64,000 nucleotides of DNA from Diphasiastrum complanatum (taxonomy: Eukaryota > Streptophyta > Lycopodiopsida > Lycopodiales > Lycopodiaceae). Positions within the stretch are counted from its first letter, which is position 1; the number at the start of each line of letters is the position of its first letter. The notes under the pieces are model-generated. The model had not been told where the DNA came from, searched no databases, and saw only the letters and a program-made list of their open reading frames with translations. The stretch lies in contig CM055094.1 in NCBI GenBank assembly GCA_029204225.1, positions 5,012,063 through 5,076,062 of the forward strand, read 5' to 3'. A program made the translations under genes and the position numbers. This document shows positions 34,257 through 50,146 of this stretch, in pieces.

Positions 34257-35504
34257 TGATGGGGCAAGGGAGAATGGAGAACAAGAGTGGAGATGAGAGC
34301 AGGAACGTTTGTGGAACAGCTCTCCTGCTACAATGGGCTGCTAGATGCAAAAACACTCTAATAGATTGTTTATGCTAAGTGCAGTCATAGCTTAATCGTT
34401 CTATTGCCCAACAAGATCTTAAAAATTAATTCATACTCACAAAAACAGAATGAGTACAGTCCACTGAAGAGATTAGAAATGGTTTGAGATATTACTGTAA
34501 ATCAGATTTAATGAGAAGTTCAGTTTTGAAACTTTGGAGTGATAGTGCAACAAATGATGTGAGTTCCTCAGGCATCAAAGACAGCCGTTGTTTGATCAAA
34601 ACTGAGGAGTTGTAGATGTCCGTGTTTTGATCAGATTGAGTGAACAAGCGTGATAATAGAAGTAAAGTGCATTCAATCACAATAAGCATTCATCTACATT
34701 ATGCACAGATAGAAAAGTATATTGTTGTTATATTACACTGAAGCACAAAAAATGACAGCTATAACCAGAATGACGGAGTAACTAGGAGGCTCAAAATCAT
34801 TCGTCTCATGGACGAAGCATCATATAGAGTGTGCCTAGATAATCCATTTATATATTGCATCCATCTATTAATTACAATAAATGTTTGTCACCTAATTAGG
34901 CAAGCCATTGTACTTGGAAGTATTTGGCTTGTGTGACAACTATATATTGTGTACACGGTCAACGTATCTGGGAATGTTGACGCGAACGAGGATGTCGCAA
35001 ATTCTCTCACTTCGCATTTTAGAAGAATTGGCTTTCTCTTACTTTGCAAATTTGGGAAGTGGTTGGGAACATTCCTCATTGAAAATAGATGACCTTCGGG
35101 TTTTTTCTCTCCCTTAAAAAGCCGAAGTTCCCTTAAAAAGACGAAGGTGTTTTTAAAATAGTTTAACTCATGAAAATAAATGACCTTTGGGAATTTTCTC
35201 TCTCTTTGCATTTTTTGAAAAAAATGCAAAAAAGTCGAAGGTGTTAAAAACAGTTAAACTTCTGAACTTTGAATGAGTAGTTGAAAGGAAGAAGACGAGG
35301 GCAAGTATCACATTTTCGATAAAGTGCAAAAAATGCAAACTGTGCGACACTTAATGTATTTCTGCAAACTGTTGCGACACTTAGTGTATATTTGCAGACT
35401 GTCACAAAAGTAATGTATTTTTGCAGACTTGTTCTAAATGCAAGTTTGTGGAAGTCCTTGAAGATGGCCAAGTCTTCAATGACTTCAAATTATTGAACTT
35501 AACA
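34257..35504 (-). mobile_element. Copia LTR B
   Basis: About 1.25 kb on the minus strand, TGTTAAGTTC... to ...CTTGCCCCATCA, followed by a PBS. Inverted partner of LTR A; divergence between them is visible by eye, so they are not a freshly inserted pair. It cuts into the Gypsy element on its right. Start approximate. Confidence 0.7.
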
Positions 35505-35559
35505 TCTGAACTTGAAACTAGCAAGATTTATAAGATGTGTCCTAGATGGGCCATCGTAA

Positions 35560-37855
35560 ACATCTTTCAATTATGGCACTTGTTCTTCGGGTTCACGATG
35601 TGCTTTGGGTAACATGATAACCACATCATCCAGTGTATATCGTTTAAAATGCTCGGGCATTTCATGCTGAACTTCATCTGTTGTTCTTTGTCAAAAGGAT
35701 TTGTCTTGGATCTTTGCTTAGCCTTCTTAGCAGGAATCGATCGTGGAGGTGATGACTTCCGAGAAGATAGACTCTTCTTTGAAGGTGAAAACTTCCTAGA
35801 CGGTAATGTTTTGCGAGAACTCTGACTTGCAGATTCATCCTTGACTTTCCATTTGCCTTTATCCAGTGAGGGTGGCACATTCTTTGAATTAATCTTTTGA
35901 GGAGGATTTTTCCATTTCATGACCATATTATAATGTTGCTTGGCTTGTTTCGTTGTCATTGAGCCTATGATCCTTTCAATATAACTGCTTTCGATGGTTT
36001 TATTGTTGATTCATTAGGAATATTACGCACTCCAAATCTAGTCGTATCCATATGATTTAGAATCTGCTCATCGGTAAGTTCTCCATTGTCATCATAAGTC
36101 AAGACATTACTCATAGAAATGAGTTCATCTTCAATCGGCTCTGGTATAGGCTCCATTGATATCCAAGCTGCATTCAACACAGTCAATGCAAAAGTGGTTG
36201 GTGTATCTAAAGTTCGATCCGATAATGAAATCTCGCTCAGGTCTGATTGATTATCTAGTTGACACATATATCCTGTTGTACAGTCAATCATTGCAAGAGC
36301 TTGATTCCAATTGACAGTACCTGTTTGAGAGTCATAATGTACTCCTCAATTTTTTACTGGTCGAATCATCATCCTCTTTTTGAGCCATTGGTTTGATAGT
36401 CTAAGTTACAGGATCAACCTTGACTGCACATTCACAATTTTCAAGAGTGATTTTCCTTGTATCCCAGTTATAAACTACTTGTGCAACTCGTAACCATGGG
36501 CGTCCCAATAGGACTTATTAGACATTTGGTGCTTCTGGTAAGTCCATTACTACAAAAGTAATGATAAACTGTACTCCGACAATTCTAACAGGTATATCTT
36601 CAACCATTCCTAGCGGACGAACTATAGTTTGATCAGCCAGCTTAATGGCAAAAGTCGCAGGCTTTATCCTTGTAAGGCCCCACTTTGTACATAGATTTGT
36701 AGAAATCTGGTTAACTCCTGAACCGCCATCTATCATAGCAACTTCTTTAGAAAATTGCATGTGTTGTATGGGCAAGGTGATATTTTTTTGTTCACTTTCC
36801 CAAGCTGCTCCGACATGGAGTACTTCATTAGATTCTTCAAATCTAGCACAAAAAAGTGCTCTTGATGGACTTCTAGTTCAGCTTGAGTTAGCTTTTGCGC
36901 TAATACTTCTTTTTGCTTTTGGCAGCAACTTTAGGAACTCTCCCAACGAAATATTGATCTTACTAAACAAAATATTCATGAGCAGTTCTGTTTGCGGTGC
37001 TTTCGGTTTAGTCATTTTGAAGCATTCTTCATGATGATGCAACTAAGCATTCATATCTGTACGTGAATTATTCAGTGGTTGCACTAGTGAAGAATGAACT
37101 TCGGTTGTTGCTCTAGCAGCTTCAAGCTCTCTTCCTCTTGCAAATGTTTAATCCACTGCCTCATATCCTGATATTTTCTTTGTTCTGCATGAAGATTTCG
37201 ATATACTCCAGATGATGTTGGTATATCAGTTAATGGTATACAATCAGCAGGTACTGGATCTGCTACATGTTCCTCCTGCTTCTGTGCTCGGGTAACCACC
37301 ATCAAGGGTACACTTGGTTTATTCTGAGCTACTGGTCTTTGCTTGATTGTTATCAAATTTACAGGGGCTGTAGCCGGTGGTGGCTTCAGTCTTGCTGAAC
37401 ACTCTTTGTAACAATGTCCATAACCACAGTCACGACAAAATGGGACAAATTTGTCTTGTTTTGGACTTTTGGCAACTCTATGATTTTCTCCACATGCAAA
37501 GCATCCAAGTGGTGCTTTGGTCCAGTTTCTAGATGCTTGTTATTGCGCGGCAACATAAATAGCATACTGTTCTGAAGATCCACCTTCATGATTATTACTG
37601 TAGTCCCATTGCTTGGCACTTCTATAAGGTTCTGGTTCCATCAAATTGGCAGGATTGCGTTGGTGGGGCAGGTAAGGCTAATCGTTCGGGATATCCAAGA
37701 GTAGATTGACGAGGTCTAGCTGTTGGATTTCCTCCATAAAGTAGTTCTCGATATCCCATCTGGACATACCGTTGTTGAATAATCTGAGAATTGAAGCTGC
37801 AAAAAGCAGTCTCATGATTAGGCGAATTGCACAAATGGCATATACTGATTTCCAT
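35560..37855 (-). pseudogene. Gypsy (Tat/Athila-like) zinc knuckle, protease and linker
   Basis: Continuing from gag on the minus strand: ICHLCNSPNHETAFC zinc knuckle (about 37850-37800), a basic linker, then a protease-like block VAMIDGGSGVNQIS with LADQTIVRPLGMVEDIPVRIVG (about 36740-36560), then an acidic linker (ISMSNVLTYDDNGELTDEQI). In the usual retropepsin the active site is D-S/T-G; here it reads D-G-G. RT would follow but is cut off by the Copia LTR near 35504. Stops and frame changes split it into at least six pieces. Confidence 0.75.
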
Positions 37856-38722
37856 TCATTTTTTCAATTGAGGACACTCATTTACCGTGTGATTTTCCAT
37901 ACAGATGGAACACCAGACATTTTCCTTAGTAGGAAAAGTCTTGGCAAACTTCTCAGGTTCCTTGTTCGCTTGTCCATGGAAATCTTCCAATGCTTTGATC
38001 TTCTCATCAAATTGCAACTGCAACTTTTTCATCTGTTTCTGCTGGTTCTTCCCAAGTTTCTCGAACTCATTGAGCATCATTTCTGCAGTAGCGTTGACAT
38101 TTGTTGATGCAATAGTGGTGGATGTCGTAGTGGTCTGCCCTACTGTATAAGGCAACATACTGATATTTGGCTCATCGTCTGAATCTTCATCCTCCTCCCA
38201 AATTGCATCTTCCATAGTGTTTTGCAAAATTGCGTACTCATTGTGGTGTTTCAGCTCACGTATGATCCTTTTAGGTAGACCTGACAAAAACCACATCATC
38301 ATGGCATTTTCATTCATTAGCTCAAGTTCGCACTCAGATCTGAGACATTTAACTCGCTCAATGTAATCTTGTACCATTTCACGCTTTCCCATTTTAATTT
38401 TACTTAAAAGTAGGAAAGAGTCTTCTATAAACTTCCGAGGTCTGAACCGTGTGATAAGGGCTCGATTGACAGTGTCCCAATCTATACGCTCAGTTTCATC
38501 TTGATTATAGTACCAATCTTGTGCTGCACCTGTTAAGGCCATTGGGAATAGCTTAAGTTTAACCTAGGGAAAAACTTCTCCATAGACTTCATAAGATTCA
38601 AAATAGACTTGAAGAAATCTAACTGGATCTGTTAATCCATTGTATTTGGGTAGATCCAAATGGAGTGCTCTCCTAACAACGATTGGATTGACTTCCGGAG
38701 GAGCACTTCCAAGGGCGGCCAT
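37856..38722 (-). pseudogene. Gypsy gag, almost intact
   Basis: ATG at 38722 (MAALGSAPPEVNP), then LPKYNGLTDPVRFLQVYFES, one TAG at 38564-38566 (fits CAG to TAG), MALTGAAQDWYYNQ, WDTVNRALITRFRP, QDYIERVKCLRSECEL and LSGLPKRIIRELK. This is the standard retrotransposon gag core. An acidic EEDEDSDDEP segment, a coiled-coil-like stretch and a zinc-knuckle-like CSICMENHTVNECP complete about 288 residues. A single stop is the only defect seen in gag. Confidence 0.88.
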
Positions 38723-39859
38723 CTTTATAGATTAGATCAAACAGACAATGAGATTGGATCTTGATTTTCAATCAGGAACTATCTCAGATCAGATCTGCTA
38801 GATCTGTTTCACTTTGACGAGAATCAGATTCCTATACCATGAAAAAGATTCCTAAGATCAGTCGTTCGACACTTCTCAAAATGAAAAACTCTCAGAATCA
38901 TATTTGACCCAAAATTTGACAGAGACTTGATCTGGAAAATCAAAACCTAAAAATAGTACTGACAAAGGTTTTCTAAGCTAAGATCAACTCGGCAAAGATT
39001 CAGTAGTATTATTTTTGATAAAAAAAAAACCTTTGCCGAACTCTCAAACTGAGAATCTGACACAAATAAAGCTAGGGTAGAACTGGTGAAGGTTCTTGAC
39101 ACATACAAGCACAATTTTGGTGAGGATAAAAATAAAAATTTTCTATAATCCAGATAAAATGAATGTTCGTCGGATCAAAAATAATAAATTACTATAAATA
39201 GAATAATCTTGAAACTCGACGAAGGTTTTGGCGAAGAATCAAGAGTAATATTGGTATTTTTGCAAAAAAGCGACTTTTTTGACAAAAATATAACAATATG
39301 ACAACTGATCCTCTTAGAAACCTTCTATTTTTTATATTATTCTTTGTCGACCTGACAGTAGATAGATCTGAATCACACCTATGCATAATGAATCGGACGA
39401 AGGTTCTTCTTATATATTTTAGAATTTTCGTGATTTTTTGGTGGTTAATCTGATGTTTCTGGAAATCTGCTGGAAATGATTGTTTGCCCTTTAAACTGAA
39501 GTTTTTTGATCAAAACCGAAGGTGCCTATAACTCAGCGAATGTTTCCTAGATGAGGGCAAAAAGTTATCAGTTCTGATGATGATTTTTGCCTTCTTCTGA
39601 CTGAAATCTGACAGATTTGACCGATTTTTGTTGTTTTTTCTGATATTTCAGATCCAAATGGATCTTAAGATTGGTGATATGAATAGCTTTTCCTGTTCCA
39701 CAATCAGATTAGATTTTAAACAAGCAAATCACCTCAAATCAGGCAAAATCACTCCCAAACTAACCCTAATGCAAATTTAACACTATTCATGCCACAACAA
39801 GATGCCTAATGCAAGCTAACCATCCAACAAACATGCTGCAAACTGAAAAATTGGCATAG
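38723..39859 (-). mobile_element. Untranslated leader of the Tat/Athila-like Gypsy
   Basis: AT-rich, no coding signal, about 1.1 kb between PBS and gag ATG, a length usual for this type of element. ACCTTCGNCGA-type segments recur. Confidence 0.5.
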
Positions 39860-39881
39860 CTCCTTGGCAACGGTGCCAAAA
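39860..39881 (-). other. Primer binding site of the Gypsy element
   Basis: Minus-strand TTTTGGCACCGTTGCCAAGG, close to the TGGCGCCGTTGCC site used by Athila/Tat-type elements. The preceding ACTACA at 39883-39888 is the likely LTR end. Confidence 0.7.
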
Positions 39882-39882
39882 T

Positions 39883-42180
39883 TGTAGTACGCTTCTTTCC
39901 TTGCCTATCCTCAGCCCAAGATCTAATCAATCTAGCATCAAGGAGATGAAGTTAGTTGTCTCTAACATCCATTAACCCTACGCATTAACACTATGATCAT
40001 TACACTAAGATCTACAATGAAGATACTTTACTCTTTTTCTCTCTCCCTTTCTCTCTCATAAAAAGTATAAAAACATCTAATCCCAATAATACTCAGATCC
40101 AACAATTAGCAAACACAATAAAAGCATGAGAGATGGAGGAAAAGTGATAGAGAGCAAGACATTCATAAATCCATTTCACAAGAAAACCAATCTGCTTTAT
40201 TAAAATGAAGATATGTACATGTGTAGCAAACTCGAGTTGGTCCTTTTTTATAGTAGAGAGGAGGAACTTGGCCTCAGAATCCTATTTGTCTTCCTAATTA
40301 TTCAAATTTAAAAAAGAGTGGAAACCATCCAAAATTGGAGGAAAACCCAACTTTATTCACTAACTTGACATCTTGGATGTCATTGGTTTTTTGTGGGTTT
40401 TTTTTAGATTTCTTCAGATCTGAGTGGATCTAACCTTCACCCTTCCTATGGTAGCTGTATATGGACCATATATAGGTAATATAAGGTCTTGGGAGAGTTC
40501 TTTATGAAAAAAATTTTCAGAATCTTAGAAAAACTTAGTTTATGGACACTTTTTCTCAGATATTTCTAAATCTGTCCATTGGATCTTCACAAAAATTTCA
40601 TAGTAGCCAGATCTAGGTTATATTGTCTTGGCAGATCTCAAAAAATCATGAAAAAAGTGCATTTTTTGGAGTTTTTTTTTTGTGAAATTCTAAGATTTTT
40701 TGAGAACTAACCTTCGCAGGCTGGAATGTACTTGTATCTGAGTCAGATCCACCTGCTTACAAAGTTGCGAGAGCTACTTCCCAAGGAAACTCAAAAAATC
40801 ATGAAAAAAATGCATTTTTTGGGGGTATTTTGCAAATGTTTTGGGAACTAACCTTCACAAGTTGGTATGCACTTGTATCTCAGTCAGATCCGCCTGCTTA
40901 CCAAGCTGCAAGAGCTACTGTAGGCTGGTATGTACTTGTATCTGAGTCATATCCACCTACTTACCAAGCTACGAGAGTTACTTCCCAAGGAAACTCAAAA
41001 AATCATGAAAAAAGTGCATTTGTTTTGCAAAATTTAAAGATTTTCTGGGAAATAACCTTCACAGATTGGTATATAATTGTATCTAAGTCAGATCCACCTC
41101 CTTACCAAGCTGAGAGAGCTACTTCCCAAGGAAACTCATAAAATCATGAAAAAAGTGCATTCTTTTGGGTGTTTTTTGGCAAAATTTTAAGATTTTTTGG
41201 GAACTAACCTTTGCAGACTGGTATGTACTTCTATCTAAGTCAGATCCACCTCCCTACCATGCTACAAACATTACTTTTTTAGGAAACTCAAAATATCATG
41301 AAAAAAGTGTATTTGTTTTGGGGTTTTTTGATAAAATTTTAAGATTTTCTGGGAACTAACCTTCGCAGGCTAGTATGTACTTGTATCCGAGTTAGATCCA
41401 CCTGCTTACCTAGCTATGAGAGTTACTTTCTAAGGAAACTCAAAAAATCATGAAAAAAATTCAATTTTTAGGGGGTTTTGGCAAAATTTTAAGATTTTCT
41501 GGGGACTAACCTTCGCAGGCTCTTCTGTGTCACTATCTCAGTGAGATAGAGCTGCAAAATTCTCTGCGAAGGTTACTTACCATGAAAACTCAAAATTTTG
41601 CTATCTGAGAAGATTATTGGCCACTTTTTGCTCTTGAAAACCTTTGCAGAGGCACGTTTTTTTGGATCTAATGTTTGTAGACTTCTCTATATCCTTGTCT
41701 CAGTGAGATGGAACTTCAAAGAGCTCTACGAAGGTTACTTATCTCAGAAACTCAAAATTTTGTTGTCTAAAAAGGTTCTGGGCCACTTTTTGCTCTTGGG
41801 AACCTTCGTAGGGGCACTTGTTTTTGGGATCTAATGTTCGTAGGCTTCTGTGTCCTTATCTCAATGAGATGGAACTTCAGAGAGCTCTGCGAAGGTTAGT
41901 TTTGAGTTTTAAAAAAAAATTCAATTTTTACAAAGGATTTTTAGATTTTTTTGGGTTTTTCTCTATTTTTTTCAAAATTTGCTAGGAACTAACTCTCGCA
42001 GGCTTCTATGTAAGTTTGGAACAATGTCTTGGGGCTGTTGTCAGTCATGTAAAGGTTACTTCCCACTGGTTTTGGAGAAATCAGATCTGATTTGATTTTT
42101 AGCCTCTTTTTATTTTCCTCCAAAATGCAGATTTGAGTGTATTTTCTGATTTTTTGGGTTTTTTTTAATTAAAGAAAAGA
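39883..42180 (-). mobile_element. Probable LTR of the Tat/Athila-like Gypsy, start not located
   Basis: Everything to the right of the PBS on this strand should be 5' LTR. The sequence is AT-rich and carries a minisatellite (40700-42060). The TG start could not be placed; it may lie near the (GA)n tracts at 42.3 kb. Confidence 0.45.
40700..42060. repeat. Minisatellite, ~150 bp period, nine or ten diverged units
   Basis: Each unit has AACCTTCGCAGGCT, GTAYTTGTATCTGAGTCAGA, CCACCTGCTTACCAAGCT, ACTTCCCAAGGAAACTCA, AATCATGAAAAAAGTGCAT and a T-rich end with GATTTTCTGGGAACTAA. Units start near 40710, 40855, 40920 (short), 41055, 41205, 41362, 41510, 41640, 41800 and 41990; the last four are more diverged, with CTCAGTGAGATRGA in place of the GAGTCAGATCC part. 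Confidence 0.85.
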
Positions 42181-42331
42181 GATTGGATGCTTGGATCTGA
42201 TCCCTCCCACCTCACAATCTCTCTCCACAGTGCATACAAGCATAAAATCACAAAAAGCTACAAAATTAACACTAAAACTCCCTAATCTAACCCACAAAAT
42301 CTGAGTTTTTAGTGAAAATGAAAGTGTAGGG

Positions 42332-43031
<700 letters not shown>

Positions 43032-43205
43032 TTCATTTTCTTGTATTATAGAGATTTTCTTTGAGGTCGGCCACCTCCAAAAAGATGCACCTTGATTTAA
43101 GGGCTAATTTGCAGAAAACCTTGATGACTCTCTATCCTTTTATCTCTCTCATTAACACTCTTTTGTTTCCCTTTCATTAGAGTTAAAGTAGTTTTAGTAA
43201 AGCTT

Positions 43206-43206
<1 letters not shown>

Positions 43207-43268
<62 letters not shown>
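43207..43268. repeat. (CT)n microsatellite
   Basis: About 31 CT units upstream of the CACTA gene. Flanking sequence on both sides (TCATTRACACTCTTTT) is duplicated around it, suggesting slippage or local duplication. Confidence 0.95.
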
Positions 43269-43270
<2 letters not shown>

Positions 43271-43794
43271 GACACTCTTTTTTTCTCACTTTTATCACAG
43301 TATCCTCAATTTGGAGTAAAGTTTTTTGGGGTAAAGCTTTTGAAACAAAGTTTTTGGAGACAAGGTGAGCATTGTTTATTGTGAATCTTGTTTCTTTGTT
43401 TTGTTGAAATATTGTTGTTTTGTGTTGTTAAAATCTTGTTGCTTTGTTTGTGGGTATTTTCTTTCAATCGAAACTTTCTAAAATAATGTGAAGAGCATAT
43501 GCTACAGCTTGATGAAGATAAACGTTTTAAAATCATGAAAACAAGTAAGACAATTGAAAAGGGCTTTAGTGTTTAGAGTTTAGATTAAAGGATTTTTATA
43601 AAGGGTATACATGAGGACATGATATAAGAGATTTAGGGTAAAAGATTTAAATTAAAGATTTAGAAACTGTGGATTATCAGAGAGAAATTGAATAAAAAGA
43701 GAATAAAGTTTATGTTTAGGTTTGTGGTTATAGTTAATTTTATGTTTTATGTTCATCATTGTTATCTTAATTGTAGTTCATTTTTAGTATGCAG

Positions 43795-46285
<2,491 letters not shown>

Positions 46286-46319
46286 TAAAGAACTTGTTAT
46301 CGAGGTTTAGGGTTTGGGG

Positions 46320-46912
46320 TTGGTGATATTTTTTGCAATTTTAGCCAACAAATTGCAGGTATTTATTCACAATTTTTTTGACAAAAATTGTCAAAACAAT
46401 TGCAAAAATTCATTTCCGTAATTTTTTTTCAAAATAATGTATAAAAATTGAGGAAAATAAATTCGCAATTTATATTTTATTGCGAATTTATTTTCTGCAA
46501 GTTTTTGACACTATTTTGAAAAAAATTACGAAAATGAATTTTCGCAATTTTTGCACAAAAAATTGCGAAAAATATCCGCAATTTTTGCCACAACAATTGC
46601 GGAGATGAATTCTGCAATTTTTTTGACAGTATCAGTCAAACAAATTGCGGAAACAATTTGTAAAAATAAATCCGTAATTATTATGCCAAAAAATTGCGGG
46701 TGGGTTTTTGCAATTTTTGTATTGTTAATTTAGCCATAAAAATTGCGGAAAATTAGCCAAAAAAATTGCGGGACCGAAATTGCGAATTTGCCAAAAAAAT
46801 TGCAAAAATCGTTTCCGCAATTTTTTTGGCAAAAAATGGCAAAAATTGTGGAAATTTTCGCAATTTTTGCTATTTGTTTTTCACAATTTTTGTCACCTTT
46901 TCTTGTAGTAAT
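46320..46912 (+). mobile_element. CACTA 3' subterminal repeats and terminus
   Basis: About 590 bp packed with AAATTGCGGAAA/TTTCCGCAATTT-type motifs in both orientations, ending in CTTTTCTTGTAGTA near 46912. The reverse complement begins with ACTACAAGAAAAG, the hallmark CACTA terminal inverted repeat. It closes the element that contains the Transposase_24-type gene. A 5' terminus was not found, so the element is probably truncated at the (GA)n region. Confidence 0.75.
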
Positions 46913-46999
46913 TTAGTGTCTAGATTTTGATTAATCTTGTTGATCCACAATCCTTGATGCTTGAATGATGTACGTAGATCCAAATGAGGTTTAGATCTT

Positions 47000-47717
47000 T
47001 TTATTTTAACATGGTATCAAAAACTACTCTCTCAAACATGTCTGCATATTTGAACTGTTTGTCGCAACAGTCTGCATTTTTACTCAAGAATTTTCACAAG
47101 TGAAAAACTCGACATTGTCACATTTGGACCAACATGAACACTAATGGTTTTGCAAAAAAAGACAACAAAGTGTTCATTGAAATTTTTTAGGCCATTTCAA
47201 GCTTCCAAAAATGCGACACTACTTCGCATAAAATGCGAAAAAGACGACACTTTGCATATCTACACGGGATTCCACACAAGCGACAGTGGCCTTCATAGAG
47301 TGTCGTGACGACCGTCTACAGATTTACAAGAGATCCCAAGTACAAACCATTCCGTCTTCATGCTCCAATAACGACTATCCTAATTAGTCAATTAAAACAG
47401 TTGTTTAACGATCTTGTAATTGTAAAATTAGAATAATACGAGATCTATCAGCTGCTATAGGTAAATGAGCTATTGGAGAAGTGAGATGATGCATCAAGTT
47501 ATCAACATTAGAGGATTGCATGGCTGTTTCAGATGCCTAATCGTTTCTGCAATCTCTCTTTCATGGCAGTCTAAGACTCCTACACTGATAATCTTATTCA
47601 ACACAATAGAACAGCTCATAATCTCTGTTCTCTAAGTAATCCATGATCCTATTAACACAATTATCACTATTTTTTCAATTTGTTTTTCTCAGTTGGCATC
47701 AACATCTAAGCCCAACA
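47000..47717 (+). mobile_element. Copia 5' LTR (start uncertain)
   Basis: Ends CCCAACA at 47717 directly before a PBS. The first part (GTCTGCATATTTG...TGTCGCAACAGTCTGCA) resembles the starts of LTRs A and B, so this is a related family. Confidence 0.55.
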
Positions 47718-47721
47718 GAGT

Positions 47722-47733
47722 TGGTATCAGAGC
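47722..47733 (+). other. Primer binding site, initiator-tRNA type
   Basis: TGGTATCAGAGC, a perfect match to the plant initiator methionine tRNA 3'-end complement, five bases after an LTR-like CA end. Confidence 0.8.
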
Positions 47734-47844
47734 ACAAGTTTACTGGATTACTAGAGTCTAGGATTTATTATAGAACTTAATACGTACTTGTCCTATAGAG
47801 CTAGTTCATCCTATTTGTGTTCTATCTCTACTACTTGATTACAA

Positions 47845-48450
47845 TGGAAGTTCAACCTCAGAGATCCGCTTGATCAACAAATTCAATGGAGATGACTTCC
47901 ACATGTGGAAGTTCAAGATGAGGATGATCTTAATCAACAAGGAGCTTTGGGGATACGTAAACGGTTCAATAGCCCGGCAGAACCTGAATTGCTCCCAGCA
48001 TGGGAAACAAAGGATGGCAAAGCACTTGCCATTGTATCCTTGAGTATGAAAGACACTCAGATTTCTCATGTATCAAATAGCACCACCTCCAAAGAAGCGT
48101 GAGATATTCTAACAAGTATTTACGAGACTTTAGATGTATCAACTCGTCTCTTTTTGAGGAAAAATGTCCTTACACTCAAGATGAGTGAAGGCACCTCAGT
48201 CAGCGATCACTTGAACAAATCCAAACAGTTGTTGAATTAACTTGCTACCATAGGTTCTCATATTTCAGAGGAAGACTCAGCATTGTCTCTCGCTAGTCTT
48301 CCATTCTCCTACGACAACCTAGTATTACTTCTGAGCAATACTCTTGCACTGTCTCTCCAGAAGATGACAACAAGCCTATTGTAGGAAGAAGTCGGGAGAA
48401 AAAGCTTATTCACAATGAGTACCAAGTCAATGGCATTGTAGTCTAATAAG
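47845..48450 (+). pseudogene. Copia gag (DUF4219/UBN2 type), truncated
   Basis: Across two frames: KFNGDDFHMWKFKMRMILINKELWGYV, then the frame at 47905-48102 and beyond with ISHVSNSTTSKEA, ILTSIYETLDVSTRLFLRKNVLTLKMSEG and VSDHLNKSKQLLN. These are the conserved Copia gag helices. Stops and a frameshift are present, and the reading is lost where repeat C begins near 48525. Protease, integrase and RT are missing. Confidence 0.85.
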
Positions 48451-48524
48451 TAGCAGTCCAAGAAGAAGAAGAACTTCAAGGACAAGAATACGAAGGCGGA
48501 GCAACCAGTCTCAACACAACAACA

Positions 48525-49270
48525 GCCCCGGAGACTAGAGTCGGTCACACACTTGAAATGTATCCTTCTCAGATTTATCAATAAATTGAGATTTTTTTCT
48601 CAAACTGATTCTAATTACCTTCTGGGTTTCAGTGTTCGATAAAAGCGCCAGTTGTAAGGCCGCTTCAAACTTTTTGATTTGGCACATAGTTGAGGGTCAT
48701 ATCTCGGGACGGCAGCGGTATGTCGTTCATTCGGTTCGAGACGCCAGCGATATGTTGTCGGGACCATTCGGTCAAGGAACTGGTTGTCTTCATATCTGCA
48801 TGGCTTGTGCTTCTGAGTGTTCATTGCATGAATGTGAATGGGTTAAGCTCTTGGGGAACGGACTCTAACCTATCGGTTGAGTTGGATAGCTTGCTTGGGT
48901 CGAAGTTACCTGTTTATGGCTTTCCAGTCTGGCATGGCGCTAGGTTGGCTTCAAGTGCTCGTGATGAAGCTTTGAGTTAGTTAAGTCAGACGACTTGCTT
49001 GAAATGAATGTTACTCATTTGTAACAAAGCTTTGAGTTAGTTAAGTCTGATGTATGTCGGGCAACTTGCTTGGAGGGAAGTCACCCACATCGGGACCCCC
49101 GATCTGGCATGGCGCCAGGTTGGATCTCAATGTTGGTTTTCAAACTTCAAGCTGGTTAAGTCTGATTGTTGTTGGCGAGTTGGCTGCTTGTATGTCAAGT
49201 GAGTTTGGATGGCAAGAGTTGAAAGCTGGGAAGCTAAGTTGTGGATCCTGGCTCCCTTTGGAATGCCTGC
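48525..49270 (+). repeat. Dispersed repeat C, copy 2
   Basis: Same orientation as 11925-12675 and colinear with it. Here it interrupts a Copia gag on the left and abuts a minus-strand Copia gag on the right, so it was inserted into or replaced retroelement DNA. Confidence 0.65.
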
Positions 49271-49279
49271 GCTACAAGG

Positions 49280-50146
49280 GCCTCCAAGATTGGAAGCTCC
49301 TCCTTGATGTACAATATTGTCAAATTCATCTCCCAATCCATTAAGGATCACTTGCACTATCTCTCTTTGGTTCAGATGGTTCCCTATGCAAAGCAAGCTT
49401 CCTATGAAGATCCGTCACTCTCAAAACTTAATTTGAGGCACTCTCATCACTCCTTTGGTAACTTTGGAAGATTTTATTTCTAAGAGTGAGAAACCTAGAT
49501 GTATACAATCTCCATCAACAGTTCATTTGACACATTCATTTGAATGACATGTAGGGCCATCCTTGCCCTTTTCTTGTACTTTTGGACCTCTTGGAGCACT
49601 TGAGGCTCCTCCTCAATTCCTAGTACAATATCCATCACATCTTGGAGTACCAAATTGACTCCATCCTCAACTTCCAAATGGCATAATTGGAGGTGGTCAA
49701 TGTCTTACCTTGCTCCAATAGTATGGAACCAATGGAAGCCATTTTTTTTATTTATATGCGAGTCAAAATTGATGTGTCCAAAAAAATTGGCTACCCACCT
49801 CACTTTGAAAATCTATAAATTCATCAAGACACATCCAATTGACATGAAATCAATTGCACAAGAAACTAGACTTCACTAGCTTTCCAACAAGCTATCATGC
49901 AGTAGATTTGGATCTACCTTGGAGAAACACCAACCATTTAAATTTTACTGATCTCACATGTGACTGAGTAGTACAGTCCATACAGTATCCATCATGGATC
50001 ATTCCAATGTGTTTTTGATCCAATTTGACCCAGAAATCCCCTTGATAGCACTCAGATTCAACTACACCACCAAAAACTAGTTTTCAAGCAAAAATTCCAG
50101 CAAACATGATGCATGCAATCCATCACCTTAAGTGGCTCTGATACCA
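49280..50146 (-). pseudogene. Copia gag remnant with PBS, minus strand
   Basis: The minus strand starts with a perfect TGGTATCAGAGCC PBS at 50134-50146. After a leader it carries a gag scrap with NHLNQREIVQVILNGLGDEFDNIV (about 49395-49310). Everything downstream is absent; repeat C adjoins. Confidence 0.7.

Noticed and set aside
46320-46912. AT-rich AAATTGCGG cluster as a matrix attachment region or MITE
   Set aside because: The CTTTTCTTGTAGT end and the adjacent Transposase_24-type gene fit a CACTA terminus better.
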